Positions 63,356 to 64,000 of a DNA stretch of 64,000 bases are shown here, in pieces (within the stretch, counting starts at the first letter, position 1; the number at the start of each line of letters is the position of its first letter). The notes under the pieces are model-generated. The model was not told the DNA's origin. It made no database searches and saw only the letters and a program-made list of their open reading frames with translations. Where the stretch lies: NCBI GenBank assembly GCA_025128025.1, contig JAHLYR010000066.1, positions 47,233-111,232 of the forward strand, written 5' to 3'. This DNA comes from Synechococcus sp. CS-1330. GTDB lineage: Bacteria > Cyanobacteriota > Cyanobacteriia > PCC-6307 > Cyanobiaceae. Both the position numbers and the translations under genes were made by a program.

Positions 63356-64000
63356 ATGCGGACTCTTCACGTTCTCAGCGGCCTCCATAGTGCTGGAATC
63401 GAAGCCCTGGCTATCCAGCTCATACGCAACACTCCTGAGGGTATGAAGAGCGAGCTCCTCAATTGCGACCTCCGCCAGCAGGCTCAGGCACCAGCTCTCC
63501 AATCATTGGTGGATTGCGGCGAACTGGCGGCGATCCACCAATGGCAACGTTCTGATGGCCCATTGCTGGCCTGGCGCAGCTTTTGTCTCTGCTTAAGGAG
63601 GCGGCCCGATGCCATGCTGATTTATCCATGTAACCGGCCCATGCTTTTTCTGGCCCTGGGGGCGAAGTTGGCTGGAGTTAAGCATTTTGCAGTGCATCTC
63701 GGAAATACAGCTCCGATATCTCCTGCCGGTCGGCGCACCTGGCATCGGTTGTTGCTCTGGTTTCAGCGGATTGGCGTCGTGGCTGTGCCATGCACCCAGG
63801 CCATTGCGGATTCTCTCCATCCCCTTCCCTCCGATCTGAAACTCGGCCCGGTTATTCCCAACGGCTGCGACACGCGGGCGATTGCGGAGCGGGCTGCCGC
63901 CGCTCGAGCGAGGAGACCTTCCGGTGATTTGCGCCGTGTGCTGATGGTGGCGCGCCTGGATCCGATCAAGGATCAAGCCACGCTGTTGCGGGCCTTTGCA
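63356..64000 (+). CDS. Glycosyltransferase family 4, 3' end outside window
   Basis: ATG at 63356 directly follows the previous stop and the frame is open to the last base, 215 codons. MRTLHVLSGLHSAGIEALAI and CLRRRPDAMLIYPCNRPM are N-terminal GT4 features; FAVHLGNTAP, then VIPNGCDTRAIAERAA and LMVARLDPIKDQATLL begin the donor-binding half. The E-rich motif of the family would lie beyond the window. It is similar in build to the preceding gene and probably part of the same operon. Confidence 0.88.
   Translation, partial: MRTLHVLSGLHSAGIEALAIQLIRNTPEGMKSELLNCDLRQQAQAPALQSLVDCGELAAIHQWQRSDGPLLAWRSFCLCLRRRPDAMLIYPCNRPMLFLALGAKLAGVKHFAVHLGNTAPISPAGRRTWHRLLLWFQRIGVVAVPCTQAIADSLHPLPSDLKLGPVIPNGCDTRAIAERAAAARARRPSGDLRRVLMVARLDPIKDQATLLRAFA

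Overview
The window comes from a GC-rich picocyanobacterium, most likely of the Synechococcus/Cyanobium group. The evidence is the photosystem I genes psaF and psaJ, cytochrome f and the Rieske protein (petA, petC), a high-light-inducible protein, a solanesyltransferase-type UbiA, a cyanobacterial DUF3067 gene, and a compact gene order (petC-petA beside tatC, gmk-psaJ-psaF-tsaD) that I recall from marine Synechococcus and Prochlorococcus. No taxonomic search was possible, so the assignment is inference.

Positions 1 to about 26.5 kb are core genome: an ABC-2 exporter, NanE, GroEL, FabG, a GT9 glycosyltransferase, IspD, an LD-carboxypeptidase, UbiA, Ppx, a RodZ-like protein, tRNA-Val, malate:quinone oxidoreductase, CobM-Lgt-PetA-PetC, TatC, RqcH, Gmk, PsaJ/PsaF, TsaD, Hli, PilT, WecB, an HlyD-type adaptor and YchF. 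Genes are tightly packed, with many 1 to 4 base overlaps.

From 26.5 to 40.5 kb the content turns to the cell surface. A glycosyltransferase operon (GT2, GT61, GT4) encloses an RTX calcium-binding protein. It is followed by an outer-membrane-like barrel, a Wzc-type tyrosine kinase, Wza, a small protein phosphatase, and the UDP-xylose pathway enzymes UDP-glucuronate decarboxylase and UDP-glucose dehydrogenase.

The stretch 40.5 to 50.9 kb is an accessory island. It holds three consecutive PIN-domain toxin-antitoxin modules, each behind its own inverted repeat. Next come five copies, in different states of decay, of an Rpn-type nuclease gene (PD-(D/E)XK plus DUF4351), two of them intact. Two broken copies carry an identical 47-base palindromic mini-element. 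Beyond the array lie decayed second copies of the same toxin-antitoxin genes and of UDP-glucose dehydrogenase, so the dehydrogenase/toxin block has been duplicated at least once and one set is eroding.

From 50.9 kb to the end is an O-antigen or exopolysaccharide locus: a flippase-like ABC exporter, CDP-6-deoxysugar synthesis (rfbF, rfbG, an RmlC-like epimerase, a C-methyltransferase), a sulfotransferase, a DegT aminotransferase with a NeuD-like acetyltransferase, a broken CmcI-like hydroxylase, and several glycosyl- and methyltransferases. Base composition drops sharply inside the aminotransferase gene near 58.04 kb and recovers inside a glycosyltransferase gene near 62.5 kb. This suggests that the AT-richer block was exchanged by recombination with breakpoints inside flanking genes.
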